Source of the DNA: DATJGR01 sp963812255
GTDB lineage: Bacteria > Pseudomonadota > Gammaproteobacteria > Pseudomonadales > Azotimanducaceae
Direction of reading: 5' to 3'
Assembly (NCBI GenBank): GCA_963812255.1
Contig: CAWEUM010000005.1
Coordinates: 1,054,001 to 1,118,000, forward strand
DNA: 64,000 nucleotides
Part shown: positions 1 to 8,840 of the stretch, one piece after another
How the letters are laid out: each line of letters begins with the position of its first letter
How positions within the stretch are numbered: the first letter of the stretch is position 1
The notes under the pieces: model-generated
Told to the model about the DNA's origin: nothing
Seen by the model: only the letters and a program-made list of their open reading frames with translations
The model's database searches: none
Made by a program: the position numbers and the translations under genes

Positions 1-630
1 ATCGAGCGCATGCATGAACAGCCCCGGGACCGGTCCAGTACCATCACGAAAATGGTCGCACGCGACGGACGTTGCGGAAAAGTCCAGGCGATAAACCAGA
101 TCGTTCGGTTGACGGACCCGGTTGGCATCGGCGGGTTGAAGTCCCAGGAAGTGGGTCAACAGCACCCGGCCGCTGATCCCATGCGAGACGATCGCGAGTC
201 TGCGAACGGGGAGTGTGGCGAGTTGTCGGGCGAGCGGTGCAATACGTTGCAGCATGTCGGGCAGATTCTCACCCGCTGGCGGACGATGATGAAACGGATC
301 GCGCAAGCGCGCGCTCCATTCGTCCGGATACCGAGCCTCTATCTCGTCGATCGTCAGACCCTCCCACGCACCGCAGTGACGCTCGACCAGTCGCTCATCG
401 TATGTCACCGGTACCGCGCAGCCCGTTCGAAGCAGATCGGCCGTTTCGCGGGTTCGCCCGAGCGGCGAGACGACCATTTGCTCGACGGCTTCACGCGCCA
501 GCAGTTCGCCGTTTCTCCGTGCGTGTTCGCGGCCTTCGGCGGTCAGCTTGGAATCCAGCCGCCCCTGCATGCGCCGCTGCCGATTCCATTCGGTTTCGCC
601 GTGTCGCACCAGATACAGCACCTCCACCAT
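1..630 (-). CDS. Histidine phosphatase family protein (phosphoglycerate mutase-like), 3' end cut by window edge
   Basis: Branch-1 histidine phosphatase. Translating the minus strand from the ATG at 630 gives an open frame of 210 codons that runs off the left edge without a stop, so the C-terminus is missing. The RHGE signature with the phospho-accepting His lies at residues 9-12, the acidic ERH near residue 83, and the second catalytic SHG at 149-151, all at normal family spacing. A GGGAG ribosome-binding site lies just upstream. The family removes phosphate from sugar phosphates, nucleotides or cobalamin intermediates; the substrate cannot be told from sequence. It is divergent from htpX, so the 630-777 gap probably holds both promoters. 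Confidence 0.9.
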   Translation of the reverse strand, partial: MVEVLYLVRHGETEWNRQRRMQGRLDSKLTAEGREHARRNGELLAREAVEQMVVSPLGRTRETADLLRTGCAVPVTYDERLVERHCGAWEGLTIDEIEARYPDEWSARLRDPFHHRPPAGENLPDMLQRIAPLARQLATLPVRRLAIVSHGISGRVLLTHFLGLQPADANRVRQPNDLVYRLDFSATSVACDHFRDGTGPVPGLFMHALD

Positions 631-776
631 TGGACTCTCCCGCAGACGACTCGCGATGATAGCGAAACCCCACTTGTATCGGGCGCCTCGACACCCCATA
701 GAATAGCTACGCCCGCGGCGGCACTTGGGTGTCGTTCGCCGGTCCAACTGTTCAGCCAACGAGTGAGATTCGATCG

Positions 777-1664
777 ATGATGCGCATTCTGCTGTTTCTG
801 GGCACCAACCTCGCGGTCATCCTGCTGGCCAGCATCACGTTCCGTGTACTGGGGCTGGACCAGTACATGTACCAGCAAGGTATCGGCATGAATCTGACCG
901 GCATGCTGATCTTCGCCGCGGTGTTCGGGATGGGCGGGTCGTTCTTTTCGCTGCTGATCTCGAAGTGGATGGCCAAGATGTCCACGCGCGCGCAGGTCAT
1001 CAGCGAACCGCGTAATCAGTCGGAACGCTGGCTCGTCGACACCGTGAAGGATCTCGCGGGAAAGGCGGGCATCGGCATGCCCGAAGTCGCGGTATTCCAG
1101 TCGCCTCAGCCGAACGCATTCGCTACCGGCGCCAGCAAGAACCACGCACTGGTCGCCGTCAGCACCGGATTGCTGGAGAACATGCGTCCCGAAGAGGTGC
1201 GCGCGGTGCTTGGGCATGAGATCGGTCACGTCGCAAACGGCGACATGGTGACCCTGACGTTGATTCAGGGCGTGCTCAACACATTCGTCATCTTATTCGC
1301 GCGCATCATCGGTTCGATCGTCGACCGTACGGTGTTCCGCAGTGAGTCGGGCTACGGCATCGGCTTCTTCATCACGTCGATGATCGCGCAGGTGGTGCTC
1401 GGCATCGGCGCTAGCATCATCGTCATGTGGTTCTCGCGCCATCGCGAATTTCGCGCGGATGCGGCGGGCGCGCGACTCGGCGGCCGCGAGAACATGATCG
1501 GCGCGCTCGAACGCCTCAAGGCGGCGAGCAAGTTACCCGAGACGATGCCGGACACACTGGTGGCGTTTGGTATCTCGAGCGGTGTACGTAGGGGATTCAG
1601 CGCGCTGTTCGCTTCGCATCCACCGCTCGACACCCGCATCGCGGCGTTGCGGCAGGAAGCCTAA
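777..1664 (+). CDS. htpX: Protease HtpX, membrane-bound M48 zinc metalloprotease
   Basis: Inner-membrane quality-control protease that cleaves misfolded membrane proteins, acting alongside FtsH. The product is 295 aa, close to the usual ~290. Hydrophobic helices lie at about residues 3-22 and 35-55; the zinc motif HEIGH is at 147-151 with the third zinc ligand Glu at about 224 in REFRAD, and two more hydrophobic segments lie between them. The N-terminus reads MMRILLF, the typical HtpX start; the ATG pair at 777/780 was chosen over an upstream in-frame start because that extension has no family resemblance. It appears to be a single-gene unit, convergent with the next gene only 2 bp away. Confidence 0.96.
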   Translation: MMRILLFLGTNLAVILLASITFRVLGLDQYMYQQGIGMNLTGMLIFAAVFGMGGSFFSLLISKWMAKMSTRAQVISEPRNQSERWLVDTVKDLAGKAGIGMPEVAVFQSPQPNAFATGASKNHALVAVSTGLLENMRPEEVRAVLGHEIGHVANGDMVTLTLIQGVLNTFVILFARIIGSIVDRTVFRSESGYGIGFFITSMIAQVVLGIGASIIVMWFSRHREFRADAAGARLGGRENMIGALERLKAASKLPETMPDTLVAFGISSGVRRGFSALFASHPPLDTRIAALRQEA

Positions 1665-1665
1665 A

Positions 1666-2349
1666 TCATTCGCGCGCCCGTTCCAGCCAACGTGGAATCT
1701 CGCGCCTGCCCCGAGGAGACAACTGATACACGCCCGCGCCGAGGTTCGCTCTTTCAAACCACCCGTACGCGTCCCGATACAGGATGTCGCGCGCGCCCGG
1801 ATCTCGTAATGTCCGGGCGACGTTGGACGCCTTGACGGGCCCCTGGACGTCGAGGAACCGGGCAATTTCCAGCGCTCGCTGACGGTAGACAGTCATGATG
1901 CCGGCTCGTTTTTCCGCGCCGCCGAGGTTCGGGTCACCCACTCGCCTGCTGAACTCACCCATCAGACGCTCATGACGGTGCGTCGACTTTCGAGGTCGAT
2001 ACTCACCAGGGTCGAGAAGCACCATCGTGCTCACTGTTTCACGGGCGGGTTCAATCACAACCAGCCCCAGACCAAGCATCCTGAGCAGTTTGACAATGTG
2101 CTTTCGCCGTCGCTTCAGCGCTTTGCACTGCCGGGGAATGCCGACATACACCTTGGGCGTCAGCGATAGCCTCTCAACGGCCTGAAGAACTACATCCAGA
2201 TTGAGCGTGAGTTTGAGTTCCACCACCACAGGATCTTCGTCGCCGCGCACGGCCAGGACATCACAGTCCTGAACCTCCCCCTTTACTTCATAGCCCTGGG
2301 ACTCCAGAAATCGCTTGAGCGGCAGATAGAGATCAGATTCTCTGGTCAC
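1666..2349 (-). CDS. DUF2161 family putative PD-(D/E)XK phosphodiesterase
   Basis: A 227-aa protein resembling DUF2161, a family predicted to have a restriction-endonuclease-like nuclease fold; its cellular role is unknown. An acidic stretch with DCD at about residues 28-30 and VVVELKL at 41-47 supply the Asp and the E-x-K pair expected of a PD-(D/E)XK core. A basic KRRRKH segment follows, which could touch nucleic acid. The GTG start at 2349 forms a GTGA overlap with the TGA stop of the enoyl-CoA hydratase, which fixes the start and implies translational coupling. Its presence at the end of a catabolic operon is odd. Family assignment is from recognition, not a search. Confidence 0.75.
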   Translation of the reverse strand: MTRESDLYLPLKRFLESQGYEVKGEVQDCDVLAVRGDEDPVVVELKLTLNLDVVLQAVERLSLTPKVYVGIPRQCKALKRRRKHIVKLLRMLGLGLVVIEPARETVSTMVLLDPGEYRPRKSTHRHERLMGEFSRRVGDPNLGGAEKRAGIMTVYRQRALEIARFLDVQGPVKASNVARTLRDPGARDILYRDAYGWFERANLGAGVYQLSPRGRREIPRWLERARE

Positions 2350-3173
2350 TTCTTCGTCGTTCGATAGTCGCCGAATTCCTGATCGCGTTTCGTCAAAGCA
2401 GCGGTGAGACCTTCGCGCAACTCCGCGAGATGTGCCTGGGTCGATCGTGTGAACGTGGCCAACGTCTGCATTTCGGTTCCGGCGCGGATGCCCGCGCGAA
2501 TGCCCATCGCATCCATCTGCCGATGCACCGCGCGTTTGTTGATCTGTTGGATGTCTGAAGGCACCTTGGCCACGCGCTCGGCGATGTCGAGAACGCGACC
2601 TTCGAGTTCCGCGCTCGGGAAGGCACGGTTCGCAAAACCGCACTCGACCGCATCGAGACCCGACATCGAGTCGCCAGTCAGCATGAGTTCCATCGCCCGC
2701 CGCAGGCCGACGATCCACGGATAGAACTGATTGTCGGGGGGACTGATCGCACGCACAACTGGATAGCCGATCTTGGCGTCTTCCGCGACGTAGACCAGAT
2801 CGCACGCGGTCGCCAGTTCGGTGCCGCCGGCCAGACAATAGCCGTGCACCTGTGCGATGACGGGCTTGCCGAGATCCCACATTCGAAAGAATCCATCGAC
2901 GACGTGCCGCGGCCAGTTGCCAAGGCCACCGGCGGTGTGAAATGGCTGGCCCTGCGCGACATTGGATTTCAGATCGTAGCCCGCCGAGAAACACTCGCCG
3001 GCGCCACAGATCACCGTCACCGCAATCGCGGTGTCGTTGTCCGCCGACTCGAGCGCATGGAACAGTTCGCCGCGCAATTCGTTCGACAGCGGATTGCGCT
3101 TCTCCGGTCGATTCAATGTGATGCGCTGCACCTTGGGCCGCGGTACGTCGACGATGATTCTGCGGTATTCCAC
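2346..3173 (-). CDS. Enoyl-CoA hydratase/isomerase family protein (crotonase)
   Basis: Crotonase-fold protein of 275 aa, expected to hydrate or isomerise an acyl-CoA in beta-oxidation or a related degradation route. The oxyanion-hole segments are visible as SAGYDL and GYCLAGGTELA, followed by the usual ACDLVY strand. The start is GTG at 3173, preceded by a strong AGGAGA ribosome-binding site; no ATG fits. The gene lies downstream of an LLM-class monooxygenase on the same strand with a 29-bp gap and overlaps the DUF2161 gene, so the three probably form one transcript. The substrate cannot be predicted; crotonases with divergent acidic residues may be isomerases or hydrolases. Confidence 0.92.
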   Translation of the reverse strand: MEYRRIIVDVPRPKVQRITLNRPEKRNPLSNELRGELFHALESADNDTAIAVTVICGAGECFSAGYDLKSNVAQGQPFHTAGGLGNWPRHVVDGFFRMWDLGKPVIAQVHGYCLAGGTELATACDLVYVAEDAKIGYPVVRAISPPDNQFYPWIVGLRRAMELMLTGDSMSGLDAVECGFANRAFPSAELEGRVLDIAERVAKVPSDIQQINKRAVHRQMDAMGIRAGIRAGTEMQTLATFTRSTQAHLAELREGLTAALTKRDQEFGDYRTTKK

Positions 3174-3202
3174 GTTTTGTCTCCTGCTCGAGTGGTGCGC
3201 TG

Positions 3203-4207
3203 CTAGAACGAAAACTGATCCGGCGCGAACGCCTTGAACGTGCGCATCGATTCGGCCGCGTTCGATCCTGCCAACGGTGCAATGATGTGTGTGTGCACAC
3301 CGCCTGCCGCGTCCTCGCGAATGCGCGCTCGACACTCCTCTTCGCTGCCGATGATCGCCACTTCGTCGATCAGTGCATCGGTCAACGCGCCACCGGTCTT
3401 CGCGCGATCTTTCGCCGCCCAGCCTTCGGTGATCGTCTCGGCGGCGTCTTCGAAGCCTGCCCACGCGAGGAATTTGTTGTAAACGGGGGTTGCATAATAC
3501 GGTGCGAATGCGCCGCGAAATCGGTTGCGCGCTTCGGCTTTGTCGTCCGTCACCAGCACCATCGCGCGGTTGACGATCTCGACGTCCTGCCAATCCTTAC
3601 CTGCGCGCTTCGCGCCGATCCTGACGTGTTCCATCATTTTGGCAAGCGCGCGTTTCGGCCACAGATTGAAGATCACACCGTCGCCGACTTCGGCCGCCAT
3701 CTCGATCATGTTCGCCCGCAGTGCTGCGATGTACACAGGTGGCGGATTTTCCATCGGGTACTGACGGTATCCGTGACTCGACATCGTCGTCAGATCGAAC
3801 GCCGACTTTTCGCCCTTCAGCATCGACCGCACCATGATCGCCGTTTCCTTGACGCGGGTAACGGGCTTATCGAGGGGCAGCCCGTGCCAGCCGCCCATCA
3901 TCGTCTGACTCGACGAGCCGAGTCCCATGACGAATCGCCCAGGCAACAACTGGCCGATCGCGTTCGCCGTTGCGGCCAGCACCGCCGGTGTACGCGTGTA
4001 AACAGGCGTCACCGCGACGCCGAGGCGCAATGTTTGCGTGTAGTGCGCGAGCGCCGCGGTTGCGGTCAATGCATCCGGGGCGCCGCCGTCGCCAAACCAG
4101 GCATCGGTGTAGCCGTTGGCCTCGGCCCATTTGACCCGTTCGATCGAATCCTTGATGAACGGACTCGCCGGCAAGGTCACCGCCATGCGCTTCTGTAGTG
4201 GCATCAT
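3203..4207 (-). CDS. LLM class flavin-dependent oxidoreductase (F420-type luciferase-like monooxygenase)
   Basis: A 334-aa bacterial-luciferase-like TIM-barrel oxidoreductase. The N-terminal segment with VKWAEANGY and a FGDGGAPD loop, the TQTLRLGVAVTPVYTRTP strand and the RFVMGLGSSS glycine loop are typical of the F420-type LLM subfamily. These enzymes oxidise or reduce CoA esters, aldehydes or alcohols with a flavin or deazaflavin. Two adjacent ATG codons (4207 and 4204) follow a GGGGGA ribosome-binding site; the second gives better spacing. It is paired with a crotonase downstream, and a paralogue lies at 5447-6487. F420 use is not shown by sequence alone; FMN is possible in a proteobacterium. 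Confidence 0.9.
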   Translation of the reverse strand: MMPLQKRMAVTLPASPFIKDSIERVKWAEANGYTDAWFGDGGAPDALTATAALAHYTQTLRLGVAVTPVYTRTPAVLAATANAIGQLLPGRFVMGLGSSSQTMMGGWHGLPLDKPVTRVKETAIMVRSMLKGEKSAFDLTTMSSHGYRQYPMENPPPVYIAALRANMIEMAAEVGDGVIFNLWPKRALAKMMEHVRIGAKRAGKDWQDVEIVNRAMVLVTDDKAEARNRFRGAFAPYYATPVYNKFLAWAGFEDAAETITEGWAAKDRAKTGGALTDALIDEVAIIGSEEECRARIREDAAGGVHTHIIAPLAGSNAAESMRTFKAFAPDQFSF

Positions 4208-4360
4208 TCCCCCGGAAGTGAGATTGGAATTGGCGCGAAACTCACCGCAAGCCTCTCATTTTGCGACGCGCTGAAGCAAGCCGTATCCTTGCCCGGCCCG
4301 ACATGCCACAGCATTCAATGCCCCAACATTCAACGAGAGACGCGCGATGAGAAATCCACA

Positions 4361-5422
4361 ATGAACGACGAACCGACTCTCACCGCCGTTCGTGCAGCGC
4401 ACCGCTTCGACGAACGCGCGCTCGATGCCTATCTCGCCACACATATCGACGGCTATGCCGGCGGCGCGAGCGTGCAGCAGTTCGAGGGCGGTCAGAGCAA
4501 TCCCACCTTCGTGGTGCGCGCCGGATCGAAAGAATACGTACTGCGCAAACAGCCGCCCGGCGACCTGCTGCCGTCGGCGCACCAGGTCGACCGCGAGTAT
4601 CGCGTGATGCATGCGCTGCGCGATTCCGACGTGCCCGTGCCGAAGATGTATGCGCTGTGCGAAGACGCCTCGGTGATCGGCACCAAGTTCTACGTGATGG
4701 AAAAGGTCGAAGGGCGCGTGTTCACCGATCTGTTGCTGCCATCGATGAACAATGCCGAACGCCGCGCAGTGTACGAAGACCTCGCGCGCGTCATCGCGGC
4801 CCTGCACTGTGTCGACTATCGCGCGGTCGGACTCGAAAGTTTCGGCAAACCCGGCAACTACTACACCCGCCAGATCTCACGCTGGAGCAAGCAGTACCTT
4901 GCATCGCAAACCGAATCCCTGCCCGCGATGGACAATCTGATGCAGTGGTTGCCGGAACATACGCCCGATGTAGATGAAACAGTGATCGTTCACGGCGATT
5001 ACCGAATGGGCAACGTGCTGATTCATCCCACCCGACCCCGCATCGCCGCCGTACTCGATTGGGAACTGTCCACCTTGGGACATCCGCTCGCGGACCTTGG
5101 CTATGTCTGCATGGACTATCATTCGGATTCGTATACGACCGCCGGTCTCGCGCGGCCGGACCTCGCGAATTTCGGCATTCCGTCGGAACGGGAGTTCATC
5201 GCCGACTATTGCAAGTTCGCCGGCCGCGAGCGTATCGACAACTGGAACTTCTATGTGATCTACAATCTGTTCCGCTCAGCCGCGATCATTCAAGGAGTTT
5301 ATAAGCGGGGCCTCGACGGCAATGCCAGCTCGGACACCGCGATCGGCTTCAAAGACGCGTGCCGGATGCGCGCGGGTCGCGCCTGGGGCCTCGTCGAAGC
5401 GCAAGGGTCAGAGCCGCTCTGA
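4361..5422 (+). CDS. Phosphotransferase family protein, acyl-CoA dehydrogenase-associated (APH fold)
   Basis: A 353-aa aminoglycoside-phosphotransferase-fold kinase of the type fused to, or encoded beside, acyl-CoA dehydrogenases (ACAD10/11-like). The N-terminal QFEGGQSNPTF loop and VLRKQPPG strand correspond to the nucleotide-binding lobe; the catalytic HGDYRMGN begins at His211 (Asp213) and the metal-binding DWE at about 233. In ACAD10/11 the kinase phosphorylates 4-hydroxyacyl-CoAs so that they can be dehydrated, which suits the crotonase and LLM neighbours. The ATG at 4361 was chosen because the upstream in-frame extension has no family similarity. It ends in a perfect hairpin shared with the convergent LLM gene. 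Confidence 0.93.
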   Translation: MNDEPTLTAVRAAHRFDERALDAYLATHIDGYAGGASVQQFEGGQSNPTFVVRAGSKEYVLRKQPPGDLLPSAHQVDREYRVMHALRDSDVPVPKMYALCEDASVIGTKFYVMEKVEGRVFTDLLLPSMNNAERRAVYEDLARVIAALHCVDYRAVGLESFGKPGNYYTRQISRWSKQYLASQTESLPAMDNLMQWLPEHTPDVDETVIVHGDYRMGNVLIHPTRPRIAAVLDWELSTLGHPLADLGYVCMDYHSDSYTTAGLARPDLANFGIPSEREFIADYCKFAGRERIDNWNFYVIYNLFRSAAIIQGVYKRGLDGNASSDTAIGFKDACRMRAGRAWGLVEAQGSEPL

Positions 5423-5426
5423 CCCT
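5404..5426. terminator. Bidirectional hairpin terminator between convergent genes
   Basis: A perfect 10-bp stem (positions 5404-5413 pair with 5417-5426) encloses a 3-nt loop. It overlaps the last codons of the phosphotransferase gene and lies 20 bp from the end of the convergent LLM gene, so it can serve both. No long T-tract follows on either strand, so termination efficiency is uncertain. Confidence 0.6.
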
Positions 5427-5446
5427 CGCAAACACCCAACGCTGCT

Positions 5447-6487
5447 TCAGAGCATGATCTCGGCCATCAACTCGAGTGCCTTCGGCTGACCGCTGCCGAT
5501 CAGCATCGAACCCACCTCGCCTTTCTTCGCGGCAGCGCTCCAGCGTTGGGCGCGATCGCGAATGCGCGCCGCGGGTCCCACCAGGTGACAGGCGTCGATC
5601 AGTTCTTCCGGTACTGCGGCCATCGCTTCGTCTTTCTTACCGGCGAGGAACAGGTCCTGTATTTTCTCGGCCGCGGCCCCAAAACCGAGACGCGTGGCGT
5701 AATCGTTGTAGAAGTTCTTGCCTTTCGCACCCATGCCGCCGATGTACAGCGCCATGTTGCCGCGGATCGGCATCATGCACTGCTTGACGTCATCGCCCAG
5801 GATCACGGTGACGAAAGGCGCAACGTCGAAATCGGTCAGCGACTTGCCGCCTCCGGCCGCTTTAAATCCCTTATCGATCGGATCCTTGAACACGCTGTAT
5901 TGCTCCGGATCCATCCAGATCGGAAAGAAGCCGTCGGCAACTTCGGCGGCGGCCTGCACGCCGGCCGGGGTCAACGTCGCGGCATAGATCGGAATCGGCT
6001 CCTCGCAATGCAAGATGCTCTTCAGCGGCTTGCCGAGGTTGGTCGCCCCCGGACCGCGATACGGAATCTGATATTCCTTGCCGTCGAAACTCAGCGCCGC
6101 TTCCCGCGCGAACACCCGTTTCATCACCTCGACGTATTCCTTCAGCCGCGTCACGGGACGACCGTACGCCACGCCGTGCCAGCCCTCGACAACCTGCGGA
6201 CCCGAAGCCCCCAGGCCTACGATGAAGCGATTATTCGACAATTGCGCCACCGTCATTGCGGTCATCGCCGCGAGCGTCGGCGTGCGGCCGGGCATCTGCA
6301 TGATCGCGGTGCCGACTTTGATCTTTTGCGTGTTCGCGAGAATCCACACCGCCGGTGTCACGGCATCGGAGCCGTAGGCTTCAGACGTCCACACCGAGTC
6401 GTAGCCAAGGCCTTCTGCGTGTTTGATCGCATCCATCGGGATGTTGATTTTGCGGCCGGAATAACCGGCGATGAGTCCGAGCTTCAT
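5447..6487 (-). CDS. LLM class flavin-dependent oxidoreductase (F420-type luciferase-like), second copy
   Basis: A 346-aa luciferase-like oxidoreductase distantly related to the one at 3203-4207. Family landmarks are the N-terminal GLIAGYSG strand, LGYDSVWTSEAYGSDA, the KVGTAIMQMPGRTP strand and the RFIVGLGASGPQVVEGWHG glycine loop. The ATG at 6487 follows an AGGGT ribosome-binding site. It is a single gene between the convergent phosphotransferase and the divergent esterase. Together with the crotonase and the acyl-CoA kinase it suggests a local CoA-ester degradation set; substrate and cofactor (F420 or FMN) are not determinable here. Confidence 0.9.
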   Translation of the reverse strand: MKLGLIAGYSGRKINIPMDAIKHAEGLGYDSVWTSEAYGSDAVTPAVWILANTQKIKVGTAIMQMPGRTPTLAAMTAMTVAQLSNNRFIVGLGASGPQVVEGWHGVAYGRPVTRLKEYVEVMKRVFAREAALSFDGKEYQIPYRGPGATNLGKPLKSILHCEEPIPIYAATLTPAGVQAAAEVADGFFPIWMDPEQYSVFKDPIDKGFKAAGGGKSLTDFDVAPFVTVILGDDVKQCMMPIRGNMALYIGGMGAKGKNFYNDYATRLGFGAAAEKIQDLFLAGKKDEAMAAVPEELIDACHLVGPAARIRDRAQRWSAAAKKGEVGSMLIGSGQPKALELMAEIML

Positions 6488-6671
6488 GTTGCATTACCCT
6501 GGGTGATTTCGACGCAAGCGTTCTGATGCGTCGTACGCACGCAGGCTAACAAACGCGAGCCGCTACCAACAAGGCAGGTGGCAACAAGGCGGTCGGCAAC
6601 GAGCCAATTGGACTTCGTCCGGAACGGGCGTTAGTGTCGCCCGCCGTTTTCGATTGAGCGATGCAAGGTCC

Positions 6672-7583
6672 ATGGCGAGCCTCCGCGGCCACCTGTTGAA
6701 CGCAGCAATTCGCTATGCAGGCAAGCGCAGGCTTGCCGAACTCGAGTTCACCCCCGCCGCCATCGCCGCATCGCGAGCGCGCATGGAACGACTTGGCGAT
6801 CGCGCGAAACTGGCACCGCCGATGACACGCCACGTCGACAATCTCGGCGGTGTGATGACGGAGTGGACCCGGGTGAACCGCCTGTCCCGTGGCGTCATCC
6901 TGTACTGCCATGGCGGCGGTTATGTTGTCGGTTCGCCGCGCGCGTATCGTGGACTCGCGACCCGTCTGGCCGTGTCAGCCAACTGCGATGTCGCAGTTAT
7001 CGACTATCGGCTGGCCCCCGAACACGCATATCCTGCAGCGCCCGATGACGCACTCGCCGCCTATCGCGCGCTGCTGAAACGCGGCATCGACGCGACCTCG
7101 ATCGTCATTGCCGGCGACTCGGCCGGCGGCAACCTCGCACTGGTCACTTTGTTGCGGGCACGCGATCGCGGCCTGCCGCCGCCGAGCGCGGCGGTGCTCC
7201 TTTCACCGTGGACCGACCTGACCGGTAGCGGCGCATCGATCCGCACGAATGCGAAACGCGATCCCATGCTGCCCGCACACCGCCTCGCCGAAGCCGCACG
7301 GCTGTATGCGCCGGACAGCGCACTCGAACATCCCGATGTGTCGCCGCTGTTCGCCGACCTTTGGGGACTACCGCCCCTTTCTATTCATGTTGGGACGACC
7401 GAGATTCTGCTCGATGATTCGCGCCGGCTTGCCGAACGCACTCGACTACGAGGCGTAGGCGTCGAACTGAAGCTTTGGCACTGCATGCCGCACGTTTTCC
7501 CGATGTTCGCCGATATCCTGCCGGAAGCACGCCGCGCGTTGACAGAGATCGGTCGTTTCGTAGGCAATCACTTGCAGACCTAG
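6672..7583 (+). CDS. Alpha/beta hydrolase, hormone-sensitive-lipase (HSL/GDXG) family
   Basis: A 303-aa carboxylesterase. The HGGGY oxyanion-hole motif begins at about residue 80 and the nucleophile sits in GDSAGG at about Ser150; the general base His is in HVFPMF near the C-terminus, so the triad is complete. This places it in lipase family IV. No signal peptide, so cytoplasmic; it would hydrolyse short- to medium-chain esters or lactones. The ATG at 6672 was preferred to a TTG six codons upstream, since neither has a clear ribosome-binding site and the ATG product already matches family length. It is convergent with the glutaredoxin-like gene. Confidence 0.92.
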   Translation: MASLRGHLLNAAIRYAGKRRLAELEFTPAAIAASRARMERLGDRAKLAPPMTRHVDNLGGVMTEWTRVNRLSRGVILYCHGGGYVVGSPRAYRGLATRLAVSANCDVAVIDYRLAPEHAYPAAPDDALAAYRALLKRGIDATSIVIAGDSAGGNLALVTLLRARDRGLPPPSAAVLLSPWTDLTGSGASIRTNAKRDPMLPAHRLAEAARLYAPDSALEHPDVSPLFADLWGLPPLSIHVGTTEILLDDSRRLAERTRLRGVGVELKLWHCMPHVFPMFADILPEARRALTEIGRFVGNHLQT

Positions 7584-7592
7584 CGGACACCG

Positions 7593-7850
7593 TCATCGTT
7601 CCGCGAGCTCGTCCCGCAGATACGCGATGATGTCCAACGATTCGTAGAGCCAACGTACGTGCCCGTCACGCTGAATCCGCAGGCACGGCACCGTCGTGCT
7701 GCCGCCACCGTTACGCAGATCGTGCAGGGCCTGCGGGTCGGCGTGAATATTGCGCATTTCGATGTGAAGGTCCGCGTCTTCGACGAAATCACGGACCCTG
7801 GCGCAAAACGGGCAGCTTGGAAAATGGTACAGCGTGTAGCTTTCGATCAT
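7593..7850 (-). CDS. Glutaredoxin-like / glutathione S-transferase N-terminal domain protein
   Basis: An 85-aa thioredoxin-fold protein consisting of a single glutaredoxin/GST-N domain. The redox motif CPFC lies at residues 13-16, the cis-proline strand is TVPCLRI, and the GSH-binding helix is ESLDIIAYLRDEL at the end. It probably reduces disulfides or mixed glutathione disulfides. The ATG at 7850 follows a GGGGA ribosome-binding site; a GTG four codons upstream is possible. It is convergent with the esterase (9-bp gap) and divergent from the DsbA-like gene. Confidence 0.87.
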   Translation of the reverse strand: MIESYTLYHFPSCPFCARVRDFVEDADLHIEMRNIHADPQALHDLRNGGGSTTVPCLRIQRDGHVRWLYESLDIIAYLRDELAER

Positions 7851-8006
7851 GTAGGTCCCCACGTCGCTCGGCCAGTATGCCGAGCAGGGCCATTCGTGGC
7901 GAGCGTCATACCCGGCGGTTGCCGCGAGACGGTCTTGGGCGAGCCCGCGTAGGACGCTACACTGCGGCGCACTACACTAGGTCCGCGCAGAACTGGAGCA
8001 GGTACG

Positions 8007-8726
8007 TTGAGCAAAGCCAAATCCGACAAGCGTCTCGTGACCGTACGCCGCGCCGTCATCGCATTCGTCGTGTTGATTGTGGCGATCGTCGGCGGCTACG
8101 GACTGATTCGATCGAGCGCCATCGACGTGCCGGGCGAATTCGTCGAGGGCAAGCACTACAAGGTGATCGACGGCGCGCCGCCAGTGCCTATGAGTGGGCC
8201 GATCAACGTCACGGAGTTCTTTTCCTACGGCTGCATCCACTGCCGCAACTTCGACCCGATCGTCAACCAATGGCTCGAGAGCCCACCGAAAGACGTTCTG
8301 TTCGAACGGAATCCGGTGGTGTTTTCACCCGCGTGGGCGCTGCTCGCGCAAGCGTACTATGCGCTGCAGGCCACACACGCGCTCGAAGAGAACCACCCGC
8401 GCATTTTCAAAGCGATACACGACAACGGCAAACAGTTTCTGACGCCAAACATGATCGCCGACTTTGTCGATGGTCACGGCGTTACGCGCGCAGCGTTCCT
8501 GGCGGCGTTCAATTCGCCGGCGACGCAACACGAGGTCGCGCAGGCGAGCCAACGCGAACGCGCGTCGCACATCAACAGCGTGCCATCGCTCACCGTTGCG
8601 GACCACTACGCGATCAACATGGACGCAGTGCCACGGAAGAAGGCATTCGACGTGGTTGATTTCCTGGTTGCCAAGATCCGGGCGGGGCGTGCCGCGAAAT
8701 CCGGCGCCACCGCCGGCGCGCCGTAG
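8007..8726 (+). CDS. Thiol:disulfide interchange protein DsbA-like (DsbA/DsbL)
   Basis: A 239-aa periplasmic oxidoreductase anchored or exported by one N-terminal hydrophobic helix at about residues 15-33. The redox site is CIHC at 76-79, within a FFSYGCIHC context typical of DsbA, followed by the helical insertion and the cis-Pro loop SVPSLTV. It introduces disulfide bonds into exported proteins. The dipeptide Ile-His between the cysteines differs from the usual Pro-His and may alter redox potential. The start is TTG at 8007 with a GGAGCAGG-like ribosome-binding site; no ATG fits. The Lys/Ala-rich tail is not conserved. Confidence 0.92.
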   Translation: MSKAKSDKRLVTVRRAVIAFVVLIVAIVGGYGLIRSSAIDVPGEFVEGKHYKVIDGAPPVPMSGPINVTEFFSYGCIHCRNFDPIVNQWLESPPKDVLFERNPVVFSPAWALLAQAYYALQATHALEENHPRIFKAIHDNGKQFLTPNMIADFVDGHGVTRAAFLAAFNSPATQHEVAQASQRERASHINSVPSLTVADHYAINMDAVPRKKAFDVVDFLVAKIRAGRAAKSGATAGAP

Positions 8727-8808
8727 CGGACGCATCGCGGCGTTCAGCTTGCGTTCAGCATCACGGATCTAACACTTGCGACCGCAACGGACAGTAACGG
8801 GCCGCAAC

Positions 8809-8825
8809 GCGACCGCCGCGGTCGC
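8809..8825 (+). terminator. Short GC hairpin between the DsbA-like gene and the DUF4126 gene
   Basis: A perfect 7-bp inverted repeat (8809-8815 with 8819-8825) around a 3-nt loop. It lies 16 bp before the DUF4126 start and could be a weak terminator of the upstream gene or a 5' leader element. No T-tract is present. Confidence 0.35.
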
Positions 8826-8840
8826 CAATGGAGGTCATCG

